NCBI GenBank assembly: GCA_949298075.1
Contig: CASFVA010000006.1
Location: forward strand, 1-64,000
Length of the DNA stretch: 64,000 nt
Origin: an uncultured Lentisphaeria bacterium
GTDB lineage: Bacteria; Verrucomicrobiota; Lentisphaeria; Victivallales; Victivallaceae
Direction of reading: 5' to 3'
Part shown: piece by piece, positions 18,919 through 29,205 of the stretch
Layout of the letters: each line of letters begins with the position of its first letter
How positions within the stretch are numbered: the stretch's first letter is position 1
The notes under the pieces: model-generated
Told to the model about the DNA's origin: nothing
Database searches by the model: none
What the model saw: the letters and a program-made list of their open reading frames with translations, nothing else
Position numbers and translations under genes: made by a program

Positions 18919-18958
18919 TATCTTGGTATAAGATAGCACCCCGCCAACGTTTTTTCAA
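18919..18958 (-). promoter_or_regulatory. Promoter of the rex-hydrogenase operon with overlapping palindrome
   Basis: On the minus strand TTGAAA (18953-18958) and TATCTT (18930-18935) are exactly 17 bp apart. A perfect inverted repeat, TATCTT-GGTAT-AAGATA (18919-18935), covers the -10 box and the presumed start point. It is well placed to be a repressor operator, most simply for Rex, though it does not match the common Rex consensus with TTGTTAA half-sites. Confidence 0.65.
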
Positions 18959-19041
18959 GACCGAAAAAACGCTTTTTTCCGCCGTCCGCAAATAAAAATT
19001 CCGGGCCCCCGCCGCCGCGCCGGCCGACCGCGCAACTGCCG

Positions 19042-19809
19042 TCAGCGCAACAACCGGGACAGGGCCGCCGGCCGGTAGACCAGCACCAGTTTGCCCGGTT
19101 CGATTCTCAGTTCGCGCACCGCCTGATTGAAATCGGCGAACGAGCGGCGGCGCCGCCATTGTTCCAGCAACCGCCCGGCAATCCATTCGCCGAGCCAGGC
19201 GGGCGCCGGCAGCCGGCCGATCCGCAGGGAATTGACGTCAATGTCAATCAGGTCGTCCTCTTTCTCAAAGATGCCGGAGACCTCCACCCGGATCACGCCG
19301 CCGAACAGCCACCGCCATCCGGTATCCAGGGGCAGCACGCCCGCCACCCGGCCGGACTCCAGATCGCAGTCCAGCTCGTAGCAGCGCAAAGGCAGTCCCC
19401 GGTAACGCCCGGAGTTGACCGCCACCTGCGATGCGAAATCCCCCAGCCGCAACAGCGACTCCACCTCGGAACCGGAAAATTCAATGGCGGAATACTCCAC
19501 CGGACGTTCACTGAACAATTCGCGCGAAAGGCGGCGCACCAGCTTCATCTGCAGGGAAATGTCATCCCCGGTGAGCAATTCGGCCGGCGGCTGCGCCGGT
19601 GCTGAAAACAACAGCGCAACCAGCGTCAGCAGCACTGCCAGTCCGGCAAATGCCGCCACCAGCACCAGCAACCGGCCACGGGAGATCCGCCAGCCGCCGG
19701 GAGATTTTCGAACCGGCCGCGCCGGAGTACCGCTCCGATGCCGGACTGCCGGGCGAGCTTTCCCGGCTCCGGGGCGCGCTTTGCCCGCCGTCCCCCGCCC
19801 GCCGCTCAT
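19042..19809 (-). CDS. Hypothetical single-span membrane protein
   Basis: A 255-residue protein. The first 45 residues are very basic and rich in Gly, Ala, Pro and Arg. One membrane helix follows (about 46-68, RLLVLVAAFAGLAVLLTLVA), then a domain of about 185 residues that would face the periplasm. That domain has beta-rich segments such as YELDCDLESGRVAGVLPL, and ends in a basic helix. I recognise no family. Its ATG overlaps the tsaB stop, so it is the last gene of the lysA-tsaB operon. A T-rich tract follows at about 18990-19010, but the hairpin before it is not convincing. Confidence 0.65.
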   Translation of the reverse strand: MSGGRGTAGKARPGAGKARPAVRHRSGTPARPVRKSPGGWRISRGRLLVLVAAFAGLAVLLTLVALLFSAPAQPPAELLTGDDISLQMKLVRRLSRELFSERPVEYSAIEFSGSEVESLLRLGDFASQVAVNSGRYRGLPLRCYELDCDLESGRVAGVLPLDTGWRWLFGGVIRVEVSGIFEKEDDLIDIDVNSLRIGRLPAPAWLGEWIAGRLLEQWRRRRSFADFNQAVRELRIEPGKLVLVYRPAALSRLLR

Positions 19810-20465
19810 ACCGGGTACACTGCCGGCCGGATGTAAATCAGCCGGGTCAGATCGTTGTCGTATTCGGGAGCCGGATCCAGGGCCAGCACTTCAGTACGGG
19901 GCTGCGATACCACGCCTGGAGTCACTCCTTCCGGCAGCAGCGGCAGCACCGCCGCAGTTTCTCCGGCGTACACCGCAAGAGTTTCCAGGGGACGGCTTCG
20001 GAAGAATTCCGCCGCCGCCTCCCGGTTCAGCACAGCCGTCACGCCGGTGGACTCCCAGCCATCGGCGTTCCGCCGCACCTGATAGTAGAGCAGTTCCCGG
20101 TTGCGCCCGTCATAGAGGCAACCCACCGTGGCCCCGGGTTCAACCGGCCCGGGAAGTCCGGCCGCCAACGCAAAGGCACTCGGCACGCCGCGCGATTTCA
20201 CCCCCGGCCGGGCAAAACACCAGCCCGCCGCCAACGCCGCCGCCAGCCGCAGCCCGGTAAAACTGCCCGGCCCGGAACCGATGCTCCAGAGGGCGATGTC
20301 GTCGAGCGTCAGGCCGAGCCTGCCGAGTTCCTCCGCAACGAAAAGCGGCAGCCGGGCGCCCTCGCGTCCGGCCATCGGAACCTCGGCCCGGAGCAGCACC
20401 CCGGAATCATCGAGCACCGCCAGTGCGGCGCAATTCAGCGCAGGATCCAGTGCGGCCCGGTACAT
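19806..20465 (-). CDS. tsaB: tRNA threonylcarbamoyladenosine biosynthesis protein TsaB
   Basis: A 219-residue ASKHA-fold protein of the TsaB family, the scaffold partner of TsaD in making t6A37 on ANN-decoding tRNAs. It has the family motif SIGSGPGSFTGLR and begins MYRAALDPALNCAALAVLD. The ATG at 20465 lies one base after the lysA stop, behind AAGGA. An upstream start at 20492 is rejected because it would add residues inside lysA. Length is normal. Downstream it overlaps the membrane protein gene by four bases. Confidence 0.9.
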   Translation of the reverse strand: MYRAALDPALNCAALAVLDDSGVLLRAEVPMAGREGARLPLFVAEELGRLGLTLDDIALWSIGSGPGSFTGLRLAAALAAGWCFARPGVKSRGVPSAFALAAGLPGPVEPGATVGCLYDGRNRELLYYQVRRNADGWESTGVTAVLNREAAAEFFRSRPLETLAVYAGETAAVLPLLPEGVTPGVVSQPRTEVLALDPAPEYDNDLTRLIYIRPAVYPV

Positions 20466-20466
20466 T

Positions 20467-21687
20467 TTACAACATCCTTTCCCGGCTGACAATCCGGTCG
20501 ATCAATCCGGTGTCGCTCTCACGCCGGATGCAGGAAATCACCCGACCGTCAGCCACCACGACCTCGCCGGGCATGGTCCGGAGATTATAGACGCCGCCCA
20601 TTGAATGGCAGTAGGCTCCGGCATTGGCAATCGCCAGAATGTCGTATTCCCGGATTTCCGGCAGCTCCCGCTGCTCGGCGAAACGGTCGCCGGTTTCGCA
20701 GATATTGCCGCAGACGTCGTAACAGCGCAGCGGTCCATCCGGATTGGAGAGATTGAAAATCTGATGGTACGCGCCGTACAAAACCGGCCGGATCAGCTGG
20801 GGGAATCCCGAATCGCATCCCGCGATCACCCGGCTGCGGTTGTGCTTGATCGTATTGACTTCCGTCAGCAGCCAGCCGGCCTCGGCAACCAGGTATTTGC
20901 CGGGTTCAAACCGCATTTCCAGCTCACGCCCGCGCGACTGGCAGAATTCAGCGAAAAGCGTGCCTATCTCCCGCCCCATTTCCATATAATCGACCCGCTT
21001 CTCGTCCGGTCGGTACGGCACCTTGAAACCGCCGCCGAAATCCATGAATTCCAGATCGGGAAAACGTTCCGGGGTCGCGATCGCCATCAGATTGCGCATG
21101 CTTCGGAACACCGACTCGGTATGCTGGAGTCCGCTGCCGGTATGCTCGTGCAGGCCGATCACCCGCAGCCCGCCCCGGCGCGCCAGTTCCGCGGCCCGGT
21201 CGGCATCGTCAAGCAGAATACCGAACTTGGTGAGATCGCCGCCGGTCATGGTTTTCTCGTTGTCGCCATCGCAGACATCGGGATTGAACCGCAGACAGAT
21301 CGGCATGCCCGGATGCTGCTCCGCCGCCTTGGCCAGCCGGGAAAGCGAACCGATATTCATCACCACACCGGTGGCGAACACCCGTTCAAACTCGGCGTCG
21401 GTCATATTGTTGGCCGTGTAGATGATCCGCTCCCGGGGGAATCCGAGCCGGAGCGCCAGCTCCACTTCGCCGGGACTGACAGCGTCGATGCCGCATCCGG
21501 CATCGCGCAGCAGCCGCAGCAGCGCCGGATTGTAATTGGCTTTGAGCGCATAATGGATGCTCAGCCGGGGCCAGGTAATGAATTTGAAAAGATCGCGGTA
21601 ACGCTCCACCACCAGATCGCCGTCATACACAAAAAGCGGGGTGCCGTAAGAGCCGGCCAACTTGAGAAGCTGTTGATGGTCAATCAT
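20467..21687 (-). CDS. lysA: Diaminopimelate decarboxylase
   Basis: A 406-residue alanine-racemase-fold PLP enzyme that makes lysine from meso-diaminopimelate. PLP-binding Lys49 is in YALKANYNP. HEHTGSG, the phosphate-binding GGGFKVPY, EPGKYLVAEAG and CGNICETGD follow in family order. The Glu and Cys of the active site in CETGD are present. It lies 18 bp downstream of a small cupin gene and directly before tsaB, in an operon whose first gene is the activase/dehydratase fusion. Confidence 0.93.
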   Translation of the reverse strand: MIDHQQLLKLAGSYGTPLFVYDGDLVVERYRDLFKFITWPRLSIHYALKANYNPALLRLLRDAGCGIDAVSPGEVELALRLGFPRERIIYTANNMTDAEFERVFATGVVMNIGSLSRLAKAAEQHPGMPICLRFNPDVCDGDNEKTMTGGDLTKFGILLDDADRAAELARRGGLRVIGLHEHTGSGLQHTESVFRSMRNLMAIATPERFPDLEFMDFGGGFKVPYRPDEKRVDYMEMGREIGTLFAEFCQSRGRELEMRFEPGKYLVAEAGWLLTEVNTIKHNRSRVIAGCDSGFPQLIRPVLYGAYHQIFNLSNPDGPLRCYDVCGNICETGDRFAEQRELPEIREYDILAIANAGAYCHSMGGVYNLRTMPGEVVVADGRVISCIRRESDTGLIDRIVSRERML

Positions 21688-21705
21688 AAATTTGGCTCTT
21701 CCGGA

Positions 21706-22056
21706 TCAATATTTGCCAATCACCGCCAGCATTTCCAGCGGTTCATCGCCGATGCTTTCCACCGCGTGGCCGGCGCCGCCGCCAGTCAACAGCGTGTCTC
21801 CCGGGAGCAGTTCCGCCGTGACGCCGTTGTCGTCCACCCGGGCCCGCCCCCGCAGGATCACAAAAATTTCCTCCTCGCCCTCGTGGCGATGAAAACCGAT
21901 TGAATCCCCGGGCGCCAGGGTCAGTCGGGCGCACATCCGCGTACGGGAGTGCATTTCGTTCTCGGGCTCCCAGAAATGTTCGATTTTAACGACTCCGCGG
22001 CCGCCGCGCATTTCCCGGCGTTCCTCGGCGCGACAGGCGCTGCTGCGTTTGAACAT
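21706..22056 (-). CDS. Small cupin-domain protein
   Basis: A 116-residue single-domain cupin. The metal-binding first motif is HRHEGEEEIFVILRG, and the second motif region is PGDTLLTGGGAGHAVES. Cupins of this size bind a metal and a small ligand; the role here is unknown. The ATG at 22056 follows a near-perfect AAGGAGG. The gene starts four bases after the dehydratase fusion and ends 18 bp before lysA. Confidence 0.85.
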   Translation of the reverse strand: MFKRSSACRAEERREMRGGRGVVKIEHFWEPENEMHSRTRMCARLTLAPGDSIGFHRHEGEEEIFVILRGRARVDDNGVTAELLPGDTLLTGGGAGHAVESIGDEPLEMLAVIGKY

Positions 22057-22060
22057 GGTT

Positions 22061-24142
22061 TCACTCCTCCTTGAGACGGCCGAAAATATTGCCGTATTTC
22101 TGTTCATTGAGCGCCTCGACATAGGCGCTGATCTTGGTCTCGGTGCTGCAGGGATCAATGGTGGTGTCCACACAGTCGCCGTCGAGCACCAGCAGCGGAA
22201 CCGCCGCCTGGTTGAGCTCCTCGCGCAGGTGTTTGATGAAGCTGCTGTCAGCCATCGAACAGCGGCCGAAACCGTGATTGTAGAGAATGCATCCGTTGAT
22301 TTTGAACTTGCGTCCCTGCTCGGCAATCGAACGCACCCGCAGATCCGGATCCATGAAGCCGGTCGTCAGCAGTTTGCGGGCCAGCGAACGGTAGGGATCG
22401 GCCGGATCCAGCGGCTCCCAGCCGATGAAGTTGACTTCTTCAAACACGATCGAGGCCCGCTGCCGCAGTTCGAGAAAATCCAGCAGCGTCCGGTCGTAGA
22501 ATGGCGGCAGGTGCAGCCAGAGCAGCCGGTGGGTGTCGGAAAAAGTCAGTCCGTGCTTTTCTTCGCTCAGGGCCAAGAGTTCCTCGTACAGCTTCTTCTG
22601 GATGGCAGTGAGTTCAGGGCGCCCCCAGAGCTGACTGAAAATCGTTGCGAAATAGATCATCTGTCCGCCACGGACCAGCGGCGGGTTGGCACAGCGCAGT
22701 TCGTTGCACAGCAGCGAATAATGCCGGGCCTCGTTGCTGTGCCGGCAGGCTTCGGCCAGACGCCCGGCCGACATGGCCAGACCGGTGCGTTTTTCCAACA
22801 TCCGGACGGAACGCTCGAGATCCTCGGCCAGCACTTCGACGTTGAAATCGCCGGCGCCGCCGGCGGCCGGAGTGTGCAGGGAAAAGAAGTCCTCTTCCAC
22901 ATGGTAGTTGCGGGCGAGGTCGCGAAAAATGCGTTCGCCCTGCTGGCAGGGCTGCGAAGTGGAGACGATCGCCGCCGGCGGCGGCAGTTCCACGCCCTCT
23001 AGCACACGCAGAAACGAACAGGTTTCACCGGAAAAACCCTTGCAGGCCGCCTGATCGAAGGCATGCTTGACTTTGCGCTGGCTCCGGGCGAAAAGCGCGG
23101 CGTAGGTTTCGAGTGTCAGCGACCGCACGCCGAGCGCATTGAGCAGTTCGGCCGGGAAGAACAAATTCCGCCACACCAGCGGACCTCGACCGCGGCCGAG
23201 AAAATCCCGCCGGGTCGTCCGGGCCCGCAGACCGGCCGACTCCAGCGGCAGGTCAGGAACCACCAACCGGGAACCGTCCTCCAGACGTCCTTTGAGCTCC
23301 GAAAAACTCAACGCGAGACAGGCCGCGCCCAGCGCGCCCATCACGCCGTGAAATTCCGGAATGACGATGTTGTTTCCGTTAATCTCCCGCAGATAATAGG
23401 CCACCGCCCGGTTCGAGGCGACGCCGCCCTGAAAGACAATGTCGCCCCGATATCCGAGAAACAGCTCGCCCACTCCGGACATCACCGTGCGCGCCTGCGC
23501 CCGGCAGGCTCCACCGATAATGTCGCCGAGCGGGAAGCGGTTCTTGAACTTGTTGATTGAAGTGGCCGACAGCACCGCGCAGACCGAGGAAAACTCCAGG
23601 TTGCTGTCGTAATTGACCCGGGAGGCCATCTCCTCAATCGGCACATTGAGTTTGGCGGCGACACTGTCGAGAAAAGCCCCGGTGCCGGCGGCGCAGATGC
23701 CGCTCATCTTGTAATTCCACATTTTCATGCGGTCGTTGAAAACCATGGCCTTGCTGTCCTGACCGCCAACGTCCAGAATCGCCTTGCAGTCAGGGTAATA
23801 GTGGCGCGCACCGGCCACGTGGGCAGTGACTTCGCTGACCCGGAAGTCATAAGGCAGAAAGTCATGGGTGTCTTCGACGATCTGGCTGCCGGTGACCACG
23901 GTGCAGACAATGTCCTCCAACCCGCGCAGGCCGGCGTCGAGCAGGAATTTATCCACCGTCTGACGCAGCTGGCCGAAGTTGCAGGCGCCGCATTTGGAGC
24001 AGACTCCGGAACACCGGACGCGACCGGTATCCACCGGCCGGGTCCGCTGATAAAGAGTCTGGCGGACTTTGCCGCGTTCATTCATCAGAACCGCTTTAAA
24101 TGTAGTCGATCCGATGTCGATACCGAGATATAATTTTTCCAT
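22061..24142 (-). CDS. Acyl-CoA dehydratase activase fused to a 2-hydroxyacyl-CoA dehydratase-like domain
   Basis: A 693-residue fusion. Residues 1 to about 275 are a BadF/BcrA-type ASKHA ATPase (GIDIGSTTFKAV, LDVGGQDSKAM, CAAGTGAFLD, FQGGVASNRA) of the kind that injects an electron into 2-hydroxyacyl-CoA dehydratases at the cost of ATP. From about 330 a HgdB/D-like domain follows with Cys-containing segments (STSQPCQQGERI, NHGFGRCSMADS, DGDCVDTTIDPC) that may bind a second Fe-S cluster. An extra Cys set (Cys44, 48, 51, 54) sits near the N-terminus. Substrate is unknown. The ATG at 24142 is preferred as the reading start; 24151 is possible. Confidence 0.8.
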   Translation of the reverse strand: MEKLYLGIDIGSTTFKAVLMNERGKVRQTLYQRTRPVDTGRVRCSGVCSKCGACNFGQLRQTVDKFLLDAGLRGLEDIVCTVVTGSQIVEDTHDFLPYDFRVSEVTAHVAGARHYYPDCKAILDVGGQDSKAMVFNDRMKMWNYKMSGICAAGTGAFLDSVAAKLNVPIEEMASRVNYDSNLEFSSVCAVLSATSINKFKNRFPLGDIIGGACRAQARTVMSGVGELFLGYRGDIVFQGGVASNRAVAYYLREINGNNIVIPEFHGVMGALGAACLALSFSELKGRLEDGSRLVVPDLPLESAGLRARTTRRDFLGRGRGPLVWRNLFFPAELLNALGVRSLTLETYAALFARSQRKVKHAFDQAACKGFSGETCSFLRVLEGVELPPPAAIVSTSQPCQQGERIFRDLARNYHVEEDFFSLHTPAAGGAGDFNVEVLAEDLERSVRMLEKRTGLAMSAGRLAEACRHSNEARHYSLLCNELRCANPPLVRGGQMIYFATIFSQLWGRPELTAIQKKLYEELLALSEEKHGLTFSDTHRLLWLHLPPFYDRTLLDFLELRQRASIVFEEVNFIGWEPLDPADPYRSLARKLLTTGFMDPDLRVRSIAEQGRKFKINGCILYNHGFGRCSMADSSFIKHLREELNQAAVPLLVLDGDCVDTTIDPCSTETKISAYVEALNEQKYGNIFGRLKEE

Positions 24143-24215
24143 AAGAAGCATTCCGTGTCCGGTTTGGTCTGGAATTTGTCCGCCAAGCGGGCTAACCCGA
24201 CATGGCCATCGTAAT

Positions 24216-24244
24216 AATATACCATATCCCAAAGTTTTTTGCAA
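24216..24244 (-). promoter_or_regulatory. Sigma-70-type promoter for the dehydratase-lysA operon
   Basis: On the minus strand TTGCAA (24239-24244) and TATATT (24216-24221) are 17 bp apart, about 75 bp before the fusion gene. The -35 box overlaps the palindrome at 24241-24254, so a regulator bound there could block it. Confidence 0.65.
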
Positions 24245-24267
24245 TTTAAATTGCCATTCCGCGGAAT
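24241..24267. promoter_or_regulatory. Two adjacent perfect palindromes, candidate operators
   Basis: GCAATTTAAATTGC (24241-24254) and ATTCCGCGGAAT (24256-24267) are both perfect palindromes, one base apart. They lie between the divergent genes at 24142 and 24375, next to the minus-strand -35 box. They look like binding sites for one or two dimeric regulators, which I cannot name. Confidence 0.5.
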
Positions 24268-24271
24268 GAAA

Positions 24272-24301
24272 TTGGAAAAAACCGGTCCGGCATGCTATTT
24301 T
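24272..24301 (+). promoter_or_regulatory. Candidate promoter for the SNF2-family gene
   Basis: TTGGAA (24272-24277) and TATTTT (24296-24301) are 18 bp apart, about 70 bp before the ATG at 24375. Match to consensus is moderate. Confidence 0.4.
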
Positions 24302-24374
24302 AATAAGTTATATCTGCTGAAACAGCACCGGATCACAACTCAATGGCTCCGGATAACCCGCAAACCGGATTTTT

Positions 24375-27467
<3,093 letters not shown>

Positions 27468-27493
27468 CAGCCGGCGGCACCGACGCGGCCGTG

Positions 27494-27536
27494 GAGTCCC
27501 TCCGGAATTTTCTCCGGCGGGACTCTTGATTTTTTG
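27494..27536 (+). terminator. Intrinsic terminator of the SNF2-family gene
   Basis: A perfect seven-pair outer stem (GAGTCCC 27494-27500 with GGGACTC 27519-27525) holds a second CCGG/CCGG stem and is followed by TTGATTTTTT. The downstream part of this element overlaps the next promoter. Confidence 0.75.
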
Positions 27537-27555
27537 CCGGAACCGCTTCTATTTA
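27526..27555 (+). promoter_or_regulatory. Candidate promoter for the secretin pair
   Basis: TTGATT (27526-27531) and TATTTA (27550-27555) are 18 bp apart, about 65 bp upstream of the preferred ATG at 27618. Confidence 0.45.
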
Positions 27556-27617
27556 ATAACGGAGAGAGTAACGCGGCGGAGCATTCCACTCCGTCCGCAG
27601 GAAGAGGAAGCGGCGGC

Positions 27618-29186
27618 ATGGCCGTAAAAATTGCATCCCCGGCGGCGCACCCGGTTCCGGACGGCGCCGTCGTGCCATGTGTTTCCCACCTCTGCGGCGC
27701 ACCCGGCGCCCGGCGGCAGGCTCCGGGATTTTGTTCCCGGCCGGAAACGTCCGCCGCGGCCGCCGCCGTCTGGCTGCTGGCCGGGCCACCGGCCGGGGCC
27801 GCTCCCCGGGTCATCACCGATGAAAAGCCGGAGAATGTCCGGTCCCTGCGCTTCGTTCAGGACGACGCCCAGGACTACATGGTCTCAAAGATCTATCAGC
27901 TCAAATATGTTCAGGCCAACGACATCACCCCGTTTGTCATGGGCATTGTCATGCGCTACAACCAGAATTCATCGGTCGGCTGCATCGAAACCGGCAACAA
28001 CCTCCAGCTTCTGACCGTGACCTGCCCGGAAAAACTCATGCCCTACGTCGATGACTTCATCGCCAAGGTCGACCGCAACATCCGGATCGACGGCAAAACT
28101 CCGGAGGATCCCATCCGGGGCACCGGCATCACCCGGGCGGTATACCGGCCTAAATTCCGCTCCGGCCAGGCCTTGCTGGATGTGCTGGTCAATTCGGTCA
28201 TCGGCGAAGGACCTTACGGCTCGGTCTACGCCTGGGATCAGAATTCCAACCAGATCTACTGGAAGGACAACAGCTCCAACACCCAGTATGTCTATGAGTT
28301 TCTCGGATTCCTCGACCGGCCGGCGCCGCAGATCACCTTTACCTTCAATCTCTATGAAGTACGGGAGAGCACGCTGCGGGATCTCGGGGTTGAGTACCTC
28401 GCCTGGAAAAACTGTCCCGGCCTCAACCTGTTTCAGGCCGGATTCGACGCCTTCAGCGTGACCTCCGGCGGCACGGCGGCCCTGCAGGCGATGTCCGGCC
28501 CCGTGGGCGGTTTTCTGTTTGCGCCGCAGTTCGACGCCAGCTTCATCCGGCTGCTCGGTCAGTCCGGCCACGCCGAAATCACCAATACCGCCACGCTGAC
28601 GGTGAGCAACTCCGACCGGGAATTCTACGAAATCTATTTCAATCCCCAGCTCCAGAACATCGTCAAGAGCAACAACGATCAGACCAGCGTCGGCGTCAGC
28701 GATCTCGGTCTGCCCGAAGGCTTCTATCAAGTTTATCTGCGGCTCAATCAGCCGATTGTCAACATCCACTACGGCCAGTCCCAGCCGGGATACGCTCCGG
28801 CGGAGGCCTTTGAGGTCAGCAACTACCGTCCCGGCGACTACGCCCGCTTTCCCGGCACCGTATTTTTCGGCTACGACCTCCAGACCGCCAACGTGGTCGA
28901 ACGCAACAACCTCGGCAGCGAACTGGTGGAAACCAGCCAGATCACTTCGGAAGCACTGCTCGAACTCGATCACGAAACCGTCATCGCTCAATGGGAAAAA
29001 AAGCAGGAGGTCGAACAAACCATCGGCATTCCGTGGCTCAGTCGGATTCCCGGTCTGAAGTACCTCTTCAGCACCACCACCACCAGCGTTGAAAACACCA
29101 AGGCCTACCTCACCGTCACCGCCCGGCTGCTCAATACGGCAGCGCCTGACGGCAAGGCGGCCGGAGAACTGATCCAGATCAAATAA
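27618..29186 (+). CDS. Secretin-like outer-membrane protein 1
   Basis: About 522 residues. An N-domain of the secretin type is seen around residues 75-150 (YQLKYVQANDITPFV ... KVDRN). The C-terminal half has the secretin-core pattern, with a two-strand repeat starting PQITFTFNLYEV and the closing block GIPWLSRIPGLKYLFSTTTTSVENTKAYL. Secretins form outer-membrane rings for type II secretion, type IV pili or phage release. The start is uncertain. The ATG at 27618 has GAGGAAG upstream, but the hydrophobic export segment (AAAAAVWLLAGPPAGAA) starts about 50 residues later, so a start further in, near a GTG at about 27672, is possible. It is paralogous to the next gene, 19 bp downstream. Confidence 0.7.
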   Translation: MAVKIASPAAHPVPDGAVVPCVSHLCGAPGARRQAPGFCSRPETSAAAAAVWLLAGPPAGAAPRVITDEKPENVRSLRFVQDDAQDYMVSKIYQLKYVQANDITPFVMGIVMRYNQNSSVGCIETGNNLQLLTVTCPEKLMPYVDDFIAKVDRNIRIDGKTPEDPIRGTGITRAVYRPKFRSGQALLDVLVNSVIGEGPYGSVYAWDQNSNQIYWKDNSSNTQYVYEFLGFLDRPAPQITFTFNLYEVRESTLRDLGVEYLAWKNCPGLNLFQAGFDAFSVTSGGTAALQAMSGPVGGFLFAPQFDASFIRLLGQSGHAEITNTATLTVSNSDREFYEIYFNPQLQNIVKSNNDQTSVGVSDLGLPEGFYQVYLRLNQPIVNIHYGQSQPGYAPAEAFEVSNYRPGDYARFPGTVFFGYDLQTANVVERNNLGSELVETSQITSEALLELDHETVIAQWEKKQEVEQTIGIPWLSRIPGLKYLFSTTTTSVENTKAYLTVTARLLNTAAPDGKAAGELIQIK

Positions 29187-29205
29187 CCCCGGAGCGACTT
29201 TCATC

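Noticed and set aside
18859-18939. Longer form of Rex starting at 18939
   Set aside because: It would start inside the promoter palindrome and add 27 residues unlike the family; the GTG at 18858 has a good ribosome-binding site.
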